Source of the DNA: Candidatus Rokuibacteriota bacterium
Lineage (GTDB): Bacteria > Methylomirabilota > Methylomirabilia > Rokubacteriales > CSP1-6
Reading direction: 5' to 3'
DNA: 55,722 bases
Assembly: GCA_003221515.1 (NCBI GenBank)
Contig: QHSI01000128.1
Coordinates: forward strand, 1 to 55,722
Shown here: in pieces, positions 13,753-23,142 of the stretch
Numbering within the stretch: position 1 is the stretch's first letter
Layout of the letters: the number at the start of each line of letters is the position of its first letter
The notes under the pieces: generated by a model
The model's input: the letters and a program-made list of their open reading frames with translations, nothing else
Database searches by the model: none
What the model was told of the DNA's origin: nothing
Made by a program: the position numbers and the translations under genes

Positions 13753-15408
13753 TCAGGCGCTCGTGAGGGCTTCGAGGCTCCGACGCAGGCGCCGGTGCCC
13801 GTCCAGCTGGTGCGCGTATCGCATCTCGCTGCTCGCCCCCTTCGCGCGCATCACCGCGACGAGCGCCCGCCGCGCGGCAACGGGCCACCTCGCGAGATCC
13901 TCGATGAGCGCGGCGACGAGCGACATCCCCTCGAAGGCGCGCCGCTCGCTCAGAGGCCACGACGCGCGACGGGGTACACCGAGGACGAGCCCTACCCGCG
14001 CGGCCGTTTCCCTGACCGCTGCCACGCGGTCGCCGCCGTACTCGCGCGCCACGAAGCGCGCGACCAGCGCCGCGACGTCCGTCGCGCGGAGACGCTTCTC
14101 GGGCGCGGGGAGTCCTCCGGGGAGCGACAGGAAAACCTCGTCGCCGGCCAGCTGCTCGAGAACACGAACCGGCGAGCGGTACGACGCGTCGGCGGCGATC
14201 TTCGTCCGCTCGGTCTCCAGGACGCGCAGGACGTCGGGATTGCGCGGCCGAAACCCGAGGCGGTGATAGAAGTAAAAGGATCCGGAGCGGAGCGCCTCGG
14301 TGCTCTCGTGGCCCAGCTGGTAGCGATCGACGACGACGGTCCGCATGCCGAAGATCCGACGGTACGCGCGCAGCAGCTGAGTCGCGAGATACGCCGACTC
14401 GCCCTGGCGGAACGACGCGAAGATGTTGACCGCGAAGTCCAGGGTGCCGAACAGCTCCCAGCCGCCGCCGTAGCTCACCGGCACGCCGTTCTTCAGCGCC
14501 AGGAATCCATAGTAGGCCTCCAGTGGCAGGCGGAAGTCCGGCGCGATCCCGATGAAGGCCAGCACGAGCCCGCGGCCGCCCCGGACGACGAGAACGTCAT
14601 CCGGGTTGGGATACGAGAAGGCGTGGAGCTCCCGCTGACGCGTCGCCATCGCGACGCGCGCCGAGTCGATCAGCGACTCGGCCAGCTCACGGGGCGCGCG
14701 CGCGAGCGCCGGCAGAGGCCGGCTGAGCGCGTCGACGAGGTCTCCCGCGCTCCGGTCCAGTCCGGCCTCGTGAAAGAAGACGCGCGGCGGCGCGCCCCGC
14801 GCGAGCGTGCGTGACGCGCCGGGGCCGCGTGGCCGCCACTGGATCGGGAGCCCCAGGCTCTCGAAAAGCCAGTCGCGCGCCTCCGTCGGCAACCCGGTCC
14901 GCCCGAACACCTCGAGCAGCAGCTGTAGATCGGTGAGCCGGCGTCCGCCTTTCGCCACGCGCAGCCACTCGCGCCATCCCATGCCGCCCTCGCTGAAGGC
15001 GTCGCCTTCGGCGGTCGTGGCCAGGAGCGAGAGGGTCTCGTCGAGCCGGTCCTCGTCGTGGAACCGCCGCCAGGCAACGTCGGCGTCGGCGGGAAAGCGC
15101 GAGGCGAGCCAGCGCGCCATCGGCAGGCCGAAGGGATAGTCGAGCGTGGTGCTCGCGATGCCCGAATCGTGGAGGCGGCGGCGCGCGCCGGGGCCGAGAC
15201 GCGTCACCCGCGCGGGTATCGCCTCCAGGGCGCGGTCGACGAGGGCCAGGACCTCCGCGTCGTCCGGATGCGCCTGCAGGAAGCAGAGCGTCTCGTGCAG
15301 GCGCCGGAGCGTCGCCGCGTGGCCTACGGAGGTCCGCTCGAGGGCTTCGAGGAGCGCGCGCTTCTCTTTCCGACTTTCGGGCGAGTAGCGGGGGGCCACC
15401 GCAGCCAA
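13753..15408 (-). CDS. Hypothetical protein with GNAT-like C-terminal region
   Basis: This is a 551-residue protein I do not recognise as a named family. The first 250 residues are helical, with many Arg/Leu/Ala. Residues about 275-400 look like an acyl-CoA N-acyltransferase fold: LVLAFIGIAPDFRLPLEAYYGFLALKNG, then SYGGGWELFGTLDFAVNIF, FRQGESAYLATQLLRAYRRIFG and SGSFYFYHRLGFRP. The last is the typical end of GNAT domains. The final 100 residues are helical again. The start is a TTG at 15408, 26 bases after the metallopeptidase stop, so it is probably in the same transcript. No transmembrane segments or signal peptide are seen. Substrate unknown. Confidence 0.7.
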   Translation of the reverse strand: MAAVAPRYSPESRKEKRALLEALERTSVGHAATLRRLHETLCFLQAHPDDAEVLALVDRALEAIPARVTRLGPGARRRLHDSGIASTTLDYPFGLPMARWLASRFPADADVAWRRFHDEDRLDETLSLLATTAEGDAFSEGGMGWREWLRVAKGGRRLTDLQLLLEVFGRTGLPTEARDWLFESLGLPIQWRPRGPGASRTLARGAPPRVFFHEAGLDRSAGDLVDALSRPLPALARAPRELAESLIDSARVAMATRQRELHAFSYPNPDDVLVVRGGRGLVLAFIGIAPDFRLPLEAYYGFLALKNGVPVSYGGGWELFGTLDFAVNIFASFRQGESAYLATQLLRAYRRIFGMRTVVVDRYQLGHESTEALRSGSFYFYHRLGFRPRNPDVLRVLETERTKIAADASYRSPVRVLEQLAGDEVFLSLPGGLPAPEKRLRATDVAALVARFVAREYGGDRVAAVRETAARVGLVLGVPRRASWPLSERRAFEGMSLVAALIEDLARWPVAARRALVAVMRAKGASSEMRYAHQLDGHRRLRRSLEALTSA

Positions 15409-15434
15409 GGCCTCGACCAGGCGGCCGCCGCGGG

Positions 15435-15809
15435 TCAGGGTTCGGAGTCCTCGATGCGCTCCATCGTGTCGTCGTCGAGGCCGAAGTAGTGGCCGAGCTC
15501 GTGGACGACCGTGTCGCGCACGAGCTCGGCCATCTCGGCCTCGTCAACGCAGTCCTCCTCGATCGGCCCCTGGTAGATCGTGATCGTGTCGGGCAGGACG
15601 TTGCCGTAGCTCGAGTCGCGCCGCGTGAGGTCGACGCCGCGATAGAGCCCGTACAGCGTGTCGGGCGGCTCGATGCCGAGATCCGTCAGCGTCTCGTCGT
15701 CGGCCCAATCCTCCACGACGACGGCGATGTTGGCGATCTTGGCCTTGAACGTCTTCGGCAGGCGGCGCAGCGCCTTCTCGACCAGCCCCTCGAACTGTCG
15801 CCGCGTCAT
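15435..15809 (-). CDS. Metallopeptidase family protein (MpnA/zincin_1 type)
   Basis: This 124-residue minimal zincin carries VVHELGHYFGLDDDTMERIE near the C terminus (HExxH plus a downstream acidic region). RRQFEGLVEKALRRLP at the N terminus is the usual opening of the family. NIAVVVEDWADDETL and LYGLYRGVDLTRR are also typical. It is a predicted small cytoplasmic zinc-dependent protease of unknown target. It lies 15 bases after rel. Confidence 0.88.
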   Translation of the reverse strand: MTRRQFEGLVEKALRRLPKTFKAKIANIAVVVEDWADDETLTDLGIEPPDTLYGLYRGVDLTRRDSSYGNVLPDTITIYQGPIEEDCVDEAEMAELVRDTVVHELGHYFGLDDDTMERIEDSEP

Positions 15810-15824
15810 GAGCGGCGCGCCCCC

Positions 15825-17969
15825 CTAGAGTCCTCGCACGCGCTCGACGTTGATGACGTCTTTGACTTCGCGGATCTTGGCGATGATGTCCTGGAGCTGG
15901 CGGAGATCGGCGACCTCGATGACGAAGTGGTTGATGCCGCGCCGGTCGTCGGTCACGGTGACCTCGGCCTTCGTGATGTTGCCGTTGCGGGCCGAGATGG
16001 CGCCCGTGATCTCCGACAGGAGCCCCGGTCGGTCCTTGCCGATGTAGACGGCGATGCGGACCGGCCGCTTGCCGGGCTCCTCCACGTCCCACTCGACGTC
16101 GATCAACCGCTCGCGGTCCAGGACGCTCTTGGCGACGGTCAGGCAATCGCGCGCGTGCACCGTGAGCCCGCGGCCGCGCGTGATGAAGCCGACGATCGGA
16201 TCACCGGGCAGCGGATTGCAGCACCGCGCGAACCGCACCAGCAGGTCGTCGACACCGCGGATCCGGACACCGTCGGCGGTCTTGGGACGCGTCGCGGTCG
16301 AGCGCGGCTTCTCCGGCGTCTCCAGCAGCGCGTTCGGGGCGAGCTTGTTCAGCACCTGGTGGGCCGAGCTCTTGCCGTAGCCGATCGCCGCCAGCAGGTC
16401 GTCGGCGCCGCCCGAGAACCCGGAGTCGGCGGCGATCTTCTTGAGCTCGTCGCCGCCGAGCAGGGGCGTCGGATTCAGGTGGTACTTCCTCGCCTCGCGC
16501 TCGAACATCTCGCGGCCCAGCTCGATCGAGCGGGCGCGCTCCTCGACCTTGAGCCACTGGTTGATCTTCGCCCGGGCGCGCGTGGACTTGACGATCTTCA
16601 GCCAGTCGCGGCTCGGGTGCTGGTTCGGGGAGGTGACGATCTCGACGATGTCGCCCTGCCGCAAGGTGTAGCGGAGCGGGACGAGCTTGCCGTTCACCTT
16701 CGAGCCCACGCAGTGCTCACCGACCTTCGTGTGCACCGCGTACGCGAAGTCGAGCGGCGTCGCCCCCTCGGGGAGCGCCTTCACGTCGCCCTTGGGCGTG
16801 AAGACGTAGACCTCGTCCGGGAACAGGTCGACCCGCACCGTGTCCATGAACTCGCGCGGGTCCTTCGTATCCTGCTGCGTCTCGATGAGCTGGCGGAGCC
16901 ACACCAGCGACTCGTCGAGCTTGTCCTTCCCGGCTTTCTTCTCCTTGTAGAGCCAGTGCGCGGCGATGCCCTCCTCGGCGATCCGGTGCATCTCGCGGGT
17001 CCGGATCTGGATCTCCGACGGGTCGCCCTTGGGGCCGATCACCGTCGTGTGGAGCGACTGGTACATGTTGACCTTGGGCATCGCGATGAAGTCTTTGAAG
17101 CGGCCGGGGACGGGCTTCCACAGCGAGTGGATCACGCCGAGGGCGCCGTAGCAGTCGCGCACCGAGGCGGTGACCACCCGGACCGCCGTGAGGTCGTAGA
17201 TCTCGTCGAACTCGCGGCCCTGGTCGTGCATCTTCTTCCAGATCGAGTAGAAGTGCTTGGGCCGGCCCCGGATCTGCGAGTCGATGCCGACCTCGGAGAG
17301 CTTGCGCTGGAGGATCGCGATCACCTGGTTGATGTCCGCCTCGCGCTCGAGGCGGCGCTTGGCGACGCGCTTCTGGAGGTCGACGTAGTCGCCCGGGTTG
17401 AGCGAGCGGAGCGCCAGGTCCTCCAGCTCGGCCTTCACCTTGGCCATGCCGAGCCGGTGCGCCAGCGGCGCGTAGATGTCGAGCGTCTCCTGCGCGATCT
17501 TCTTGGCCCGGTCCGACGGCAGGTAGTCGAGCGTGCGCATGTTGTGGAGCCGGTCGGCGAGCTTGATCATGAGCACGCGCAGATCGCGCGCCATCGCCAC
17601 CAGCATCTTCCGGAAATTCTCGGCCTGCCGCTCCTCCCGGGACGAGAACGCCAGCTTGCCGATCTTGGTGACCCCGTCGACCAGCTCGGCGATCTCGCCG
17701 CCGAACTCGCGCTCGAGGTCGGCCTTGGTGGCCGCGGTGTCCTCCAGGACGTCGTGGAGGAGCCCGGCCGTCACCGTGGTGACGTCCATCTTGAAGTCGA
17801 CGAGGAGGTTGGCGACCTCCAGCGGGTGGCTCAGGTACGGCTCGCCCGAGGCGCGTTGCTGACCCTGGTGCGAGGCGGCCGAGAACTTGTAGGCGCGCGC
17901 CAGGACGCCGAGGTCAGCCCCCGGCTGGTACTTCGGAATCGCCTCGATCAGCGTTTCTAGTTGGGTCAT
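15825..17969 (-). CDS. rel: Bifunctional (p)ppGpp synthetase/hydrolase, RelA/SpoT family
   Basis: This 714-residue long RSH protein is complete. An HD hydrolase domain carries HPLEVA and LLHDVLEDT (His72-Asp73, Glu76-Asp77). The synthetase domain carries IYDLTAVRV and RFKDFIAMPKVNMYQSLHTTV. The TGS domain (DEVYVFTPKGDVKALPEGATPLDFAY), a helical region, a zinc-finger-like ARCCNPLPGD and a C-terminal ACT domain follow. Intact HD residues indicate that it can both make and degrade the stringent-response alarmone. It lies between secF and the zincin gene in the same direction; the 39-base gap to secF suggests readthrough from the sec operon. Confidence 0.96.
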   Translation of the reverse strand: MTQLETLIEAIPKYQPGADLGVLARAYKFSAASHQGQQRASGEPYLSHPLEVANLLVDFKMDVTTVTAGLLHDVLEDTAATKADLEREFGGEIAELVDGVTKIGKLAFSSREERQAENFRKMLVAMARDLRVLMIKLADRLHNMRTLDYLPSDRAKKIAQETLDIYAPLAHRLGMAKVKAELEDLALRSLNPGDYVDLQKRVAKRRLEREADINQVIAILQRKLSEVGIDSQIRGRPKHFYSIWKKMHDQGREFDEIYDLTAVRVVTASVRDCYGALGVIHSLWKPVPGRFKDFIAMPKVNMYQSLHTTVIGPKGDPSEIQIRTREMHRIAEEGIAAHWLYKEKKAGKDKLDESLVWLRQLIETQQDTKDPREFMDTVRVDLFPDEVYVFTPKGDVKALPEGATPLDFAYAVHTKVGEHCVGSKVNGKLVPLRYTLRQGDIVEIVTSPNQHPSRDWLKIVKSTRARAKINQWLKVEERARSIELGREMFEREARKYHLNPTPLLGGDELKKIAADSGFSGGADDLLAAIGYGKSSAHQVLNKLAPNALLETPEKPRSTATRPKTADGVRIRGVDDLLVRFARCCNPLPGDPIVGFITRGRGLTVHARDCLTVAKSVLDRERLIDVEWDVEEPGKRPVRIAVYIGKDRPGLLSEITGAISARNGNITKAEVTVTDDRRGINHFVIEVADLRQLQDIIAKIREVKDVINVERVRGL

Positions 17970-18008
17970 GGCGTCAAAACATCCGATTAACCTAGTAGTT
18001 TTGCACGC

Positions 18009-18947
18009 TCATTGGGCTTTCGCCACCGCTTTCTTCCCGCGCCGGAGCCGCCCTTCGACGTAGCTCGTCCAATCGACGACCAGCGCCGCCGCCACGTACG
18101 TGGTGGAGTAGGTGCCGGTGATCACCCCCACCAGGAGGACGAAGGCGAAGTCCTCCAGCACGCGGCCCGCGAAGAAGAACAGGATCACCGTGGAGAAGAA
18201 CACGGTCAGCGAAGTGAGGACCGTCCGCGACAGGGTCTGGTTGACGGCGTCGTTCATCTGATCCGCGAAGGTCTTGCCCTTGGGGGCGAACTTGCCGCGG
18301 TTCTCCCGCAGCCGGTCGTAGGCCACGATCGTGTCGTTCACGGAGAAGCCGATGATCGTGAGCAGCGCGGCCAGAACCGGGAGCGAGAACTCGCGGTGGC
18401 TGAGCGAGATCGCTCCCATGCACACCAGCACGTCGTGAAAGACCGCGACGACCGCGGCCACGCCCCCCTTGAGATCGAAGCGGAAGGCGATGTAGACGAG
18501 GATGCCGATGAGGCTCCACAGGACCGCCTTCATGGCCTCCCACTGGAGCTCCTTGCCGACCTGGGGCCCCACGAACTCGACCCGGCGGATCTCGAACGGG
18601 CCCAGCCCCGACTCCCCCGACAGCGCCCCCTGCACCTTCTTGGCGATCTCCTCCGACTTCGCCGCCGTCAGCGGCAGCCGGAGGATGAATTCCTCCGAGG
18701 CGCCGAACTCCTGGATGACGCTCTCGCCGAGGCCGATCTTCGACAGGCCGGCGCGGATGGCCGCCACCGAGGGCGGCTTCTCGAAGCGCACCTGGATGAG
18801 CGTCCCGCCGGTGAAGTCGATGTCGTAGTGGAGCCCCTGCGTGAGCAGGGTCACCAGACCGATCAGCGTCGCCAGCCCCGAGACCAGGTAGGCCCAGCGC
18901 CGCTTGCCGATGAAGTCGTATTTCGGATTCCGGAAGAGCTCGATCAT
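18009..18947 (-). CDS. secF: Protein translocase subunit SecF
   Basis: This 312-residue inner-membrane RND-type protein has six transmembrane segments. Signatures are YDFIGKRRWAY, IDFTGGTLIQVRFEK in the first periplasmic loop, FDLKGGVAAVVAVFHDVL, IGFSVNDTIVAYDRLREN and a C-terminal TM pair. With SecD it uses the proton-motive force to drive late protein translocation. It follows the secD stop by four bases. The lysine-rich tail (RRGKKAVAKAQ) is cytoplasmic. Confidence 0.95.
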   Translation of the reverse strand: MIELFRNPKYDFIGKRRWAYLVSGLATLIGLVTLLTQGLHYDIDFTGGTLIQVRFEKPPSVAAIRAGLSKIGLGESVIQEFGASEEFILRLPLTAAKSEEIAKKVQGALSGESGLGPFEIRRVEFVGPQVGKELQWEAMKAVLWSLIGILVYIAFRFDLKGGVAAVVAVFHDVLVCMGAISLSHREFSLPVLAALLTIIGFSVNDTIVAYDRLRENRGKFAPKGKTFADQMNDAVNQTLSRTVLTSLTVFFSTVILFFFAGRVLEDFAFVLLVGVITGTYSTTYVAAALVVDWTSYVEGRLRRGKKAVAKAQ

Positions 18948-18951
18948 CGCG

Positions 18952-20508
18952 CTAGATCGAGATCGTCTGGACCTTGGTGCGGCCCTGGTAGACGACGTCG
19001 AAGAGTAGGCGCGTGAAGAAGTACGCCGTGAAGAGGCTGGCGGCGAGGCCGACGAACAGCGAGACCGCGAAACCTTTCACGGGGCCGGTGCCGAAGTTGT
19101 ACAGGATCGCCGCCGTGACCATGACGGTCAGGTGGGTGTCGATGATCGTGCGGAACGCGCGGGTGAAGCCCGCGTCGATGGCGGAGCGCGGCGTCTTGCC
19201 GACGCGCAGCTCCTCGCGGATCCGCTCGAAGATCAGGATGTTCGTGTCGACCGCCATCCCGATGGTCAGCGCGATCCCGGCGATGCCCGGCAGGGTCAGC
19301 GTGGCCCCGAACGCCGCCATACAGGCGAGCAGGATCAGGAGGTTCAGGGTGAGCGCCACGTCGGCGATCAAGCCGGCAAGGCGGTAGTAGACCATCATGA
19401 AGAGCACGACGACCACGGCCGAGGCGACGATCGCGGTGATTCCGCGGCGGACGGAGTCGGCGCCCAGCGACGGGCCCACCGTGCGTTCTTCGAGGATGAC
19501 GACCGGCGCCGGCAGGGCGCCGGCGCGCAGGACGATCGCGAGGTCGCGCGCGTCGTCCACCGTGAACTGCCCGGTGATCACCGCGCGCCCGCCCGGAATG
19601 CGCTCGTTCATGCGCGGCGCCGAGTACACGTTGCCGTCGAGGATGATGGCCAGGTGCTTGCCGACGTTCTGCTCGGTCACCTCGCCGAAGATCCGCGTGC
19701 CGGTCGGCGTGAACTCGATCGCCACCTGCCAGTTGCCGGGCGAGTTCGGGTCGGCCTGCACCTCGGCGCGCGTGAGCTCGGCGCCGCTCAATAGACTACG
19801 CTTCTGGACGACGTAGGGCGTCTTGCGCTCGACCTTGGTCTGCTTGTCGACGTCGCGGCGATACAGGATCTCGGACGTCTCCGGCCGCTGCCCGGCCAGC
19901 GCCTGCTCCACCGAGGTCCGCTCGTCGAGCAGCTTGAACTCGAGCAGCGCGGTCTTGCCGATCAGCGCCTTGGCCCGCGCCGGATCCTGCACGCCCGGCA
20001 GCTGGATGAGGATCCGGTCGTTGCCCTGGCGCGTGATCGTCGGCTCGGCCACGCCGAACTGGTCGACGCGGTTGCGAATCGTCTCGAGCCCCTGGCGGAC
20101 CGCGTCGTCGCGCAGCTGGTTGATGCGACGCTGGGTCGCCACGAGCTTGAAGCGGCCGGCCGCCTGGTCTTCCTCGCGGCGCTCGAAGGCGCTGAATTCC
20201 GACACGACCGTGAGCACGTCGTTCCACGATTGTGGGTTGGCCAGCTCCACCTGGATCGTGGTGTCGCCCTCGCGGGCGATCCGCCGGACGCCGATGCCCT
20301 TGCGCTCGAGCGCGGATTTCAGATCTTCGGCCGCGCGGTCGGTCTGGCTGGCGACGTGCTTGTCGGCTTCCACGCCGAGCATCAGGTGGATGCCGCCCTG
20401 CAGGTCGAGCCCGAGGTTGATGGTCTTCTTCGGCGGGTAGAGGTACCAGATGGAGACGGCCACGACGACGGCGACGAGGGCCACGCGCACCCGAAGGTGC
20501 TTAGGCAT
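18952..20508 (-). CDS. secD: Protein translocase subunit SecD
   Basis: This 518-residue protein has an N-terminal TM helix (LRVRVALVAVVVAVSIWYL) and the P1 head signature NLGLDLQGGIHLMLGVE. The periplasmic domain includes ILIQLPGVQDPARAKALIGKTALLEF. Six C-terminal TM helices follow, with LTLPGIAGIALTIGMAVDTNILIFERIREELR. It pairs with SecF and YajC. The ATG overlaps the last 8 bases of yajC. Length is normal for a compact SecD. Confidence 0.95.
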   Translation of the reverse strand: MPKHLRVRVALVAVVVAVSIWYLYPPKKTINLGLDLQGGIHLMLGVEADKHVASQTDRAAEDLKSALERKGIGVRRIAREGDTTIQVELANPQSWNDVLTVVSEFSAFERREEDQAAGRFKLVATQRRINQLRDDAVRQGLETIRNRVDQFGVAEPTITRQGNDRILIQLPGVQDPARAKALIGKTALLEFKLLDERTSVEQALAGQRPETSEILYRRDVDKQTKVERKTPYVVQKRSLLSGAELTRAEVQADPNSPGNWQVAIEFTPTGTRIFGEVTEQNVGKHLAIILDGNVYSAPRMNERIPGGRAVITGQFTVDDARDLAIVLRAGALPAPVVILEERTVGPSLGADSVRRGITAIVASAVVVVLFMMVYYRLAGLIADVALTLNLLILLACMAAFGATLTLPGIAGIALTIGMAVDTNILIFERIREELRVGKTPRSAIDAGFTRAFRTIIDTHLTVMVTAAILYNFGTGPVKGFAVSLFVGLAASLFTAYFFTRLLFDVVYQGRTKVQTISI

Positions 20509-20833
20509 CCTTCTCGCCCTGCCCCGCGACGACGCGCCCGATGGCGCCGCGGTCGAATTCGAGCTTCACCTGATTGTCGACGCGGAGGGTGACGGTATGC
20601 TCGTTGAGGCCGGTGACGGTCCCGTGAAGCCCGCCCGACGTCACGACGCGGTCGCCCTTCTTGATCGACGACAGCATCCGCTCCCGCTCCTGCTTCTGCT
20701 TCTGCTGCGGGCGGAGCAGGAGGAAATAGAAGATGGCGAGCATCGCCGCCACCATGACGATCGTGGGCAGCATGCTCTGGGCGCCGCCGCCCGGCGGCGA
20801 CGCTGCGGCGTACGCGAGATCGGGAAAGAGCAT
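20501..20833 (-). CDS. yajC: Preprotein translocase subunit YajC
   Basis: This 110-residue single-pass membrane protein has the TM segment TIVMVAAMLAIFYFLLLRPQQKQ (about residues 24-46), then the cytoplasmic SH3-like part IKKGDRVVTSGGLHGTVTGL. It is an accessory to SecDF. It overlaps secD by 8 bases, 23 bases downstream of tgt, in the standard tgt-yajC-secD-secF order. Confidence 0.93.
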   Translation of the reverse strand: MLFPDLAYAAASPPGGGAQSMLPTIVMVAAMLAIFYFLLLRPQQKQKQERERMLSSIKKGDRVVTSGGLHGTVTGLNEHTVTLRVDNQVKLEFDRGAIGRVVAGQGEKDA

Positions 20834-20856
20834 GAAGCGTCGGGCCTCCGCCGGCG

Positions 20857-21984
20857 TTAGTCGCGCGAAACTTCTGGGGATGATACTGCATATCGAGACA
20901 AAAACCGAGCCTGGAATGGGCCGAAGGCGCCCTCGACGATCGCCGCGCGCATCTCGCGCATGAGCCGGAGGAAGAACGTGACGTTGTGGAGCGACAGGAG
21001 CCGGTACGCGAGCAGCTCACCCGCCATGAACAAGTGGCGCAGGTACGCGCGCGAGAAGCCGCGGCACGCGTAGCAGCGGCACTCGGCGTCGAGCGGCGCG
21101 CCGTCGGTCGCGTACCGTGCCTGCTTGAGCGTGAGCGGCCCGTCCGGGGTGAAGCACTGGCCGTTGCGCGCGTTGCGCGTCGGCAGCACGCAGTCGAACA
21201 TGTCGACGCCGCGCGCGACCGACTGCACGAGGTCGTCGGGCTTGCCGACGCCCATGAGATAGTGCGGCCGGTCGGCGGGCAACGCGCGCGCCACCAGCTC
21301 GGTGAGGTCGTACATCATCTCCTTCGGCTCGCCCACCGCCATGCCGCCGATCGCGTAGCCGTCGAAGCCGAGCTCGACGGTGGCGGCGGCGGCGCGGCCC
21401 CGCAGCCCCTCGTCGGTCCCGCCCTGGACGATCCCGAAGAGCGTCTGGTCGCCGGGACCCGCGGCGTGCGCGGCCTTCGACCGCGCCGCCCACTGGAGCG
21501 TGAGCGCGAGCGAGCGCTCGGTGGCTTCGCGCGTGGCCGGGTACGCGAGACACTCGTCGAGCGGATGGATGATGTCGCTGCCGAGCGCCCGCTGGACCGC
21601 GACGGCGGTCTCGGGCGACAGGAAATGTACGGATCCGTCGACGGGAGAGCGAAACTCGACGCCGGCGTCCGTGATCTTTCTGAGCTTCGCGAGGCTCCAG
21701 ACCTGGAAGCCGCCCGAGTCAGTGAGGATCGCACGGTCCCAGCCCATGAAGCGATGCAGCCCACCCAGCGCGCCGATGACGTCGGGTCCCGGCCGGAGGA
21801 ACAGATGATAGGTGTTCGCGAGCACGATGGGCGCGCCCGCCGCGACGAGGTCGTCCGGCGCCAGCGCCTTCACCGTCCCGTGCGTTCCAACGGGCATGAA
21901 GATCGGCGTCTCCACGACGCCGTGGGCCGTCGTGAGACGACCGGCCCGCGCGGCGCCGTCCCTGGCGACGATCGTGAAGTTCAC
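20857..21984 (-). CDS. tgt: tRNA-guanine(34) transglycosylase
   Basis: This 375-residue TIM-barrel enzyme exchanges G34 for preQ1 in GUN-anticodon tRNAs. Seen are VETPIFMPVGTHGTVKAL, the substrate-pocket DSGGFQVWSL, FGIVQGG, GGMAVGE, the nucleophile region FDCVLPTRNARNGQ, and the zinc site CRCYACRGF with the downstream His. The start is a GTG that overlaps the queA stop (GTGA), so queA and tgt are translationally coupled. Confidence 0.96.
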   Translation of the reverse strand: MNFTIVARDGAARAGRLTTAHGVVETPIFMPVGTHGTVKALAPDDLVAAGAPIVLANTYHLFLRPGPDVIGALGGLHRFMGWDRAILTDSGGFQVWSLAKLRKITDAGVEFRSPVDGSVHFLSPETAVAVQRALGSDIIHPLDECLAYPATREATERSLALTLQWAARSKAAHAAGPGDQTLFGIVQGGTDEGLRGRAAAATVELGFDGYAIGGMAVGEPKEMMYDLTELVARALPADRPHYLMGVGKPDDLVQSVARGVDMFDCVLPTRNARNGQCFTPDGPLTLKQARYATDGAPLDAECRCYACRGFSRAYLRHLFMAGELLAYRLLSLHNVTFFLRLMREMRAAIVEGAFGPFQARFLSRYAVSSPEVSRD

Positions 21985-23012
21985 AGGATCAGCGTCGCGT
22001 CGCCGTACGAGTAGAAGCGGTAGCCCGCGTGGACCGCGTGCGCATACGCCTTGAGGATCAGCTCCTTCCCCGCGAGAGCCGCGACGAGCACGAGCAGCGA
22101 CGAGCGCGGCAGGTGGAAGTTTGTCAGGAGCGCGTCCACCACCTGGAACGTGTAGCCGGGCGTGATGTAGATCCGGGCGGTGCTGTCGAGCGGCTGCACG
22201 CGGCCGCGCTCGGCCGCGCTCTCTAGCGCCCGCGCCGTCGTGGTGCCGACGGCGACGACCCGGCGGCCCTCGGCCCGCGCCCGGCTCACGCCGTCGGCCA
22301 CGCTCGACGGCACGACGACGCGTTCCGGCGGCAGGACATGCTCCTCGACCGTCGCGGTCTTGATCGGGCGAAACGTGCCGGGGCCGACGTGAAGCGTGAG
22401 CTCGTGCACCTCGACGCCGCGCCGCCGGAGCGTGTCGAGGAGTGCCGGCGTGAAATGCAGGCCGGCGGTCGGCGCCGCGATCGAGCCCGGTGGCCGCGCG
22501 TAGACGGTCTGGTAGCGATCGTGATCCTCCGCGGTCGGCGCCGCGAACCGGCCGATGTACGGCGGCAGCGGTGGCCGACCGTGCGTCGCCATCAAGCTCT
22601 CGAGCGTGCCGTCCAATCGTTCGACGACACGCGAGCCGTCGGCCTCGACGCCGACGATGCGCAGTCTCGCCGCCGGCGCGTCGCCTACCACGAGCTCCAC
22701 GCCCGCGCGGCCGCGACGCCCCGGCCGCAACAGCGCCCGCCACCGACTGCGGCCGACCGACTCGATGAACAGCAGCTCGACCGAGCGTCCGCCGGCGTCG
22801 TGCGTCATCACGCGCGCCGGGATCACGCGCGAGTTGTTCACGACGAGACAGTCTCCGGCCCGCAGCAGATCCGGGAGCTCGGCGAACCGGCGATCCTCGA
22901 ACACCCCGCGCTCGCGGTCGATCACGAGCAGCCGGGAGGCGTCGCGTGACGGGGTGGGCGTCTGCGCGATCAGCTCGGGCGGCAGGACGTAGTCGAGCTC
23001 GGCCAGCTCCAC
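21981..23012 (-). CDS. queA: S-adenosylmethionine:tRNA ribosyltransferase-isomerase
   Basis: This 343-residue protein converts preQ1-tRNA to epoxyqueuosine-tRNA. Typical parts are LDYVLPPELIAQTP, DCLVVNNSRVIPAR, YQTVYARPPGSIAAPTAGLHFT, VGPGTFRPIKT and TNFHLPRSSLLVLV. I start it at a GTG (23012) because family members begin with this segment. The frame remains open upstream to 23123, but those residues are low-complexity Arg/Gly. The queuosine pair sits between ruvB and secDF, a common bacterial arrangement. Confidence 0.95.
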   Translation of the reverse strand: MELAELDYVLPPELIAQTPTPSRDASRLLVIDRERGVFEDRRFAELPDLLRAGDCLVVNNSRVIPARVMTHDAGGRSVELLFIESVGRSRWRALLRPGRRGRAGVELVVGDAPAARLRIVGVEADGSRVVERLDGTLESLMATHGRPPLPPYIGRFAAPTAEDHDRYQTVYARPPGSIAAPTAGLHFTPALLDTLRRRGVEVHELTLHVGPGTFRPIKTATVEEHVLPPERVVVPSSVADGVSRARAEGRRVVAVGTTTARALESAAERGRVQPLDSTARIYITPGYTFQVVDALLTNFHLPRSSLLVLVAALAGKELILKAYAHAVHAGYRFYSYGDATLIL

Positions 23013-23142
23013 GACGCCGCTAGTGTACTCCGCGCCGTCGCGCCCGGGCCGCTCTCGGCGTCGTGCCCGCTGACTCGTGGAGCGCGGTCCGCCGTCGGGC
23101 AGCAGATGCTCCGCCGGCGCCAACCCTGACCGCGCCGCGAGC

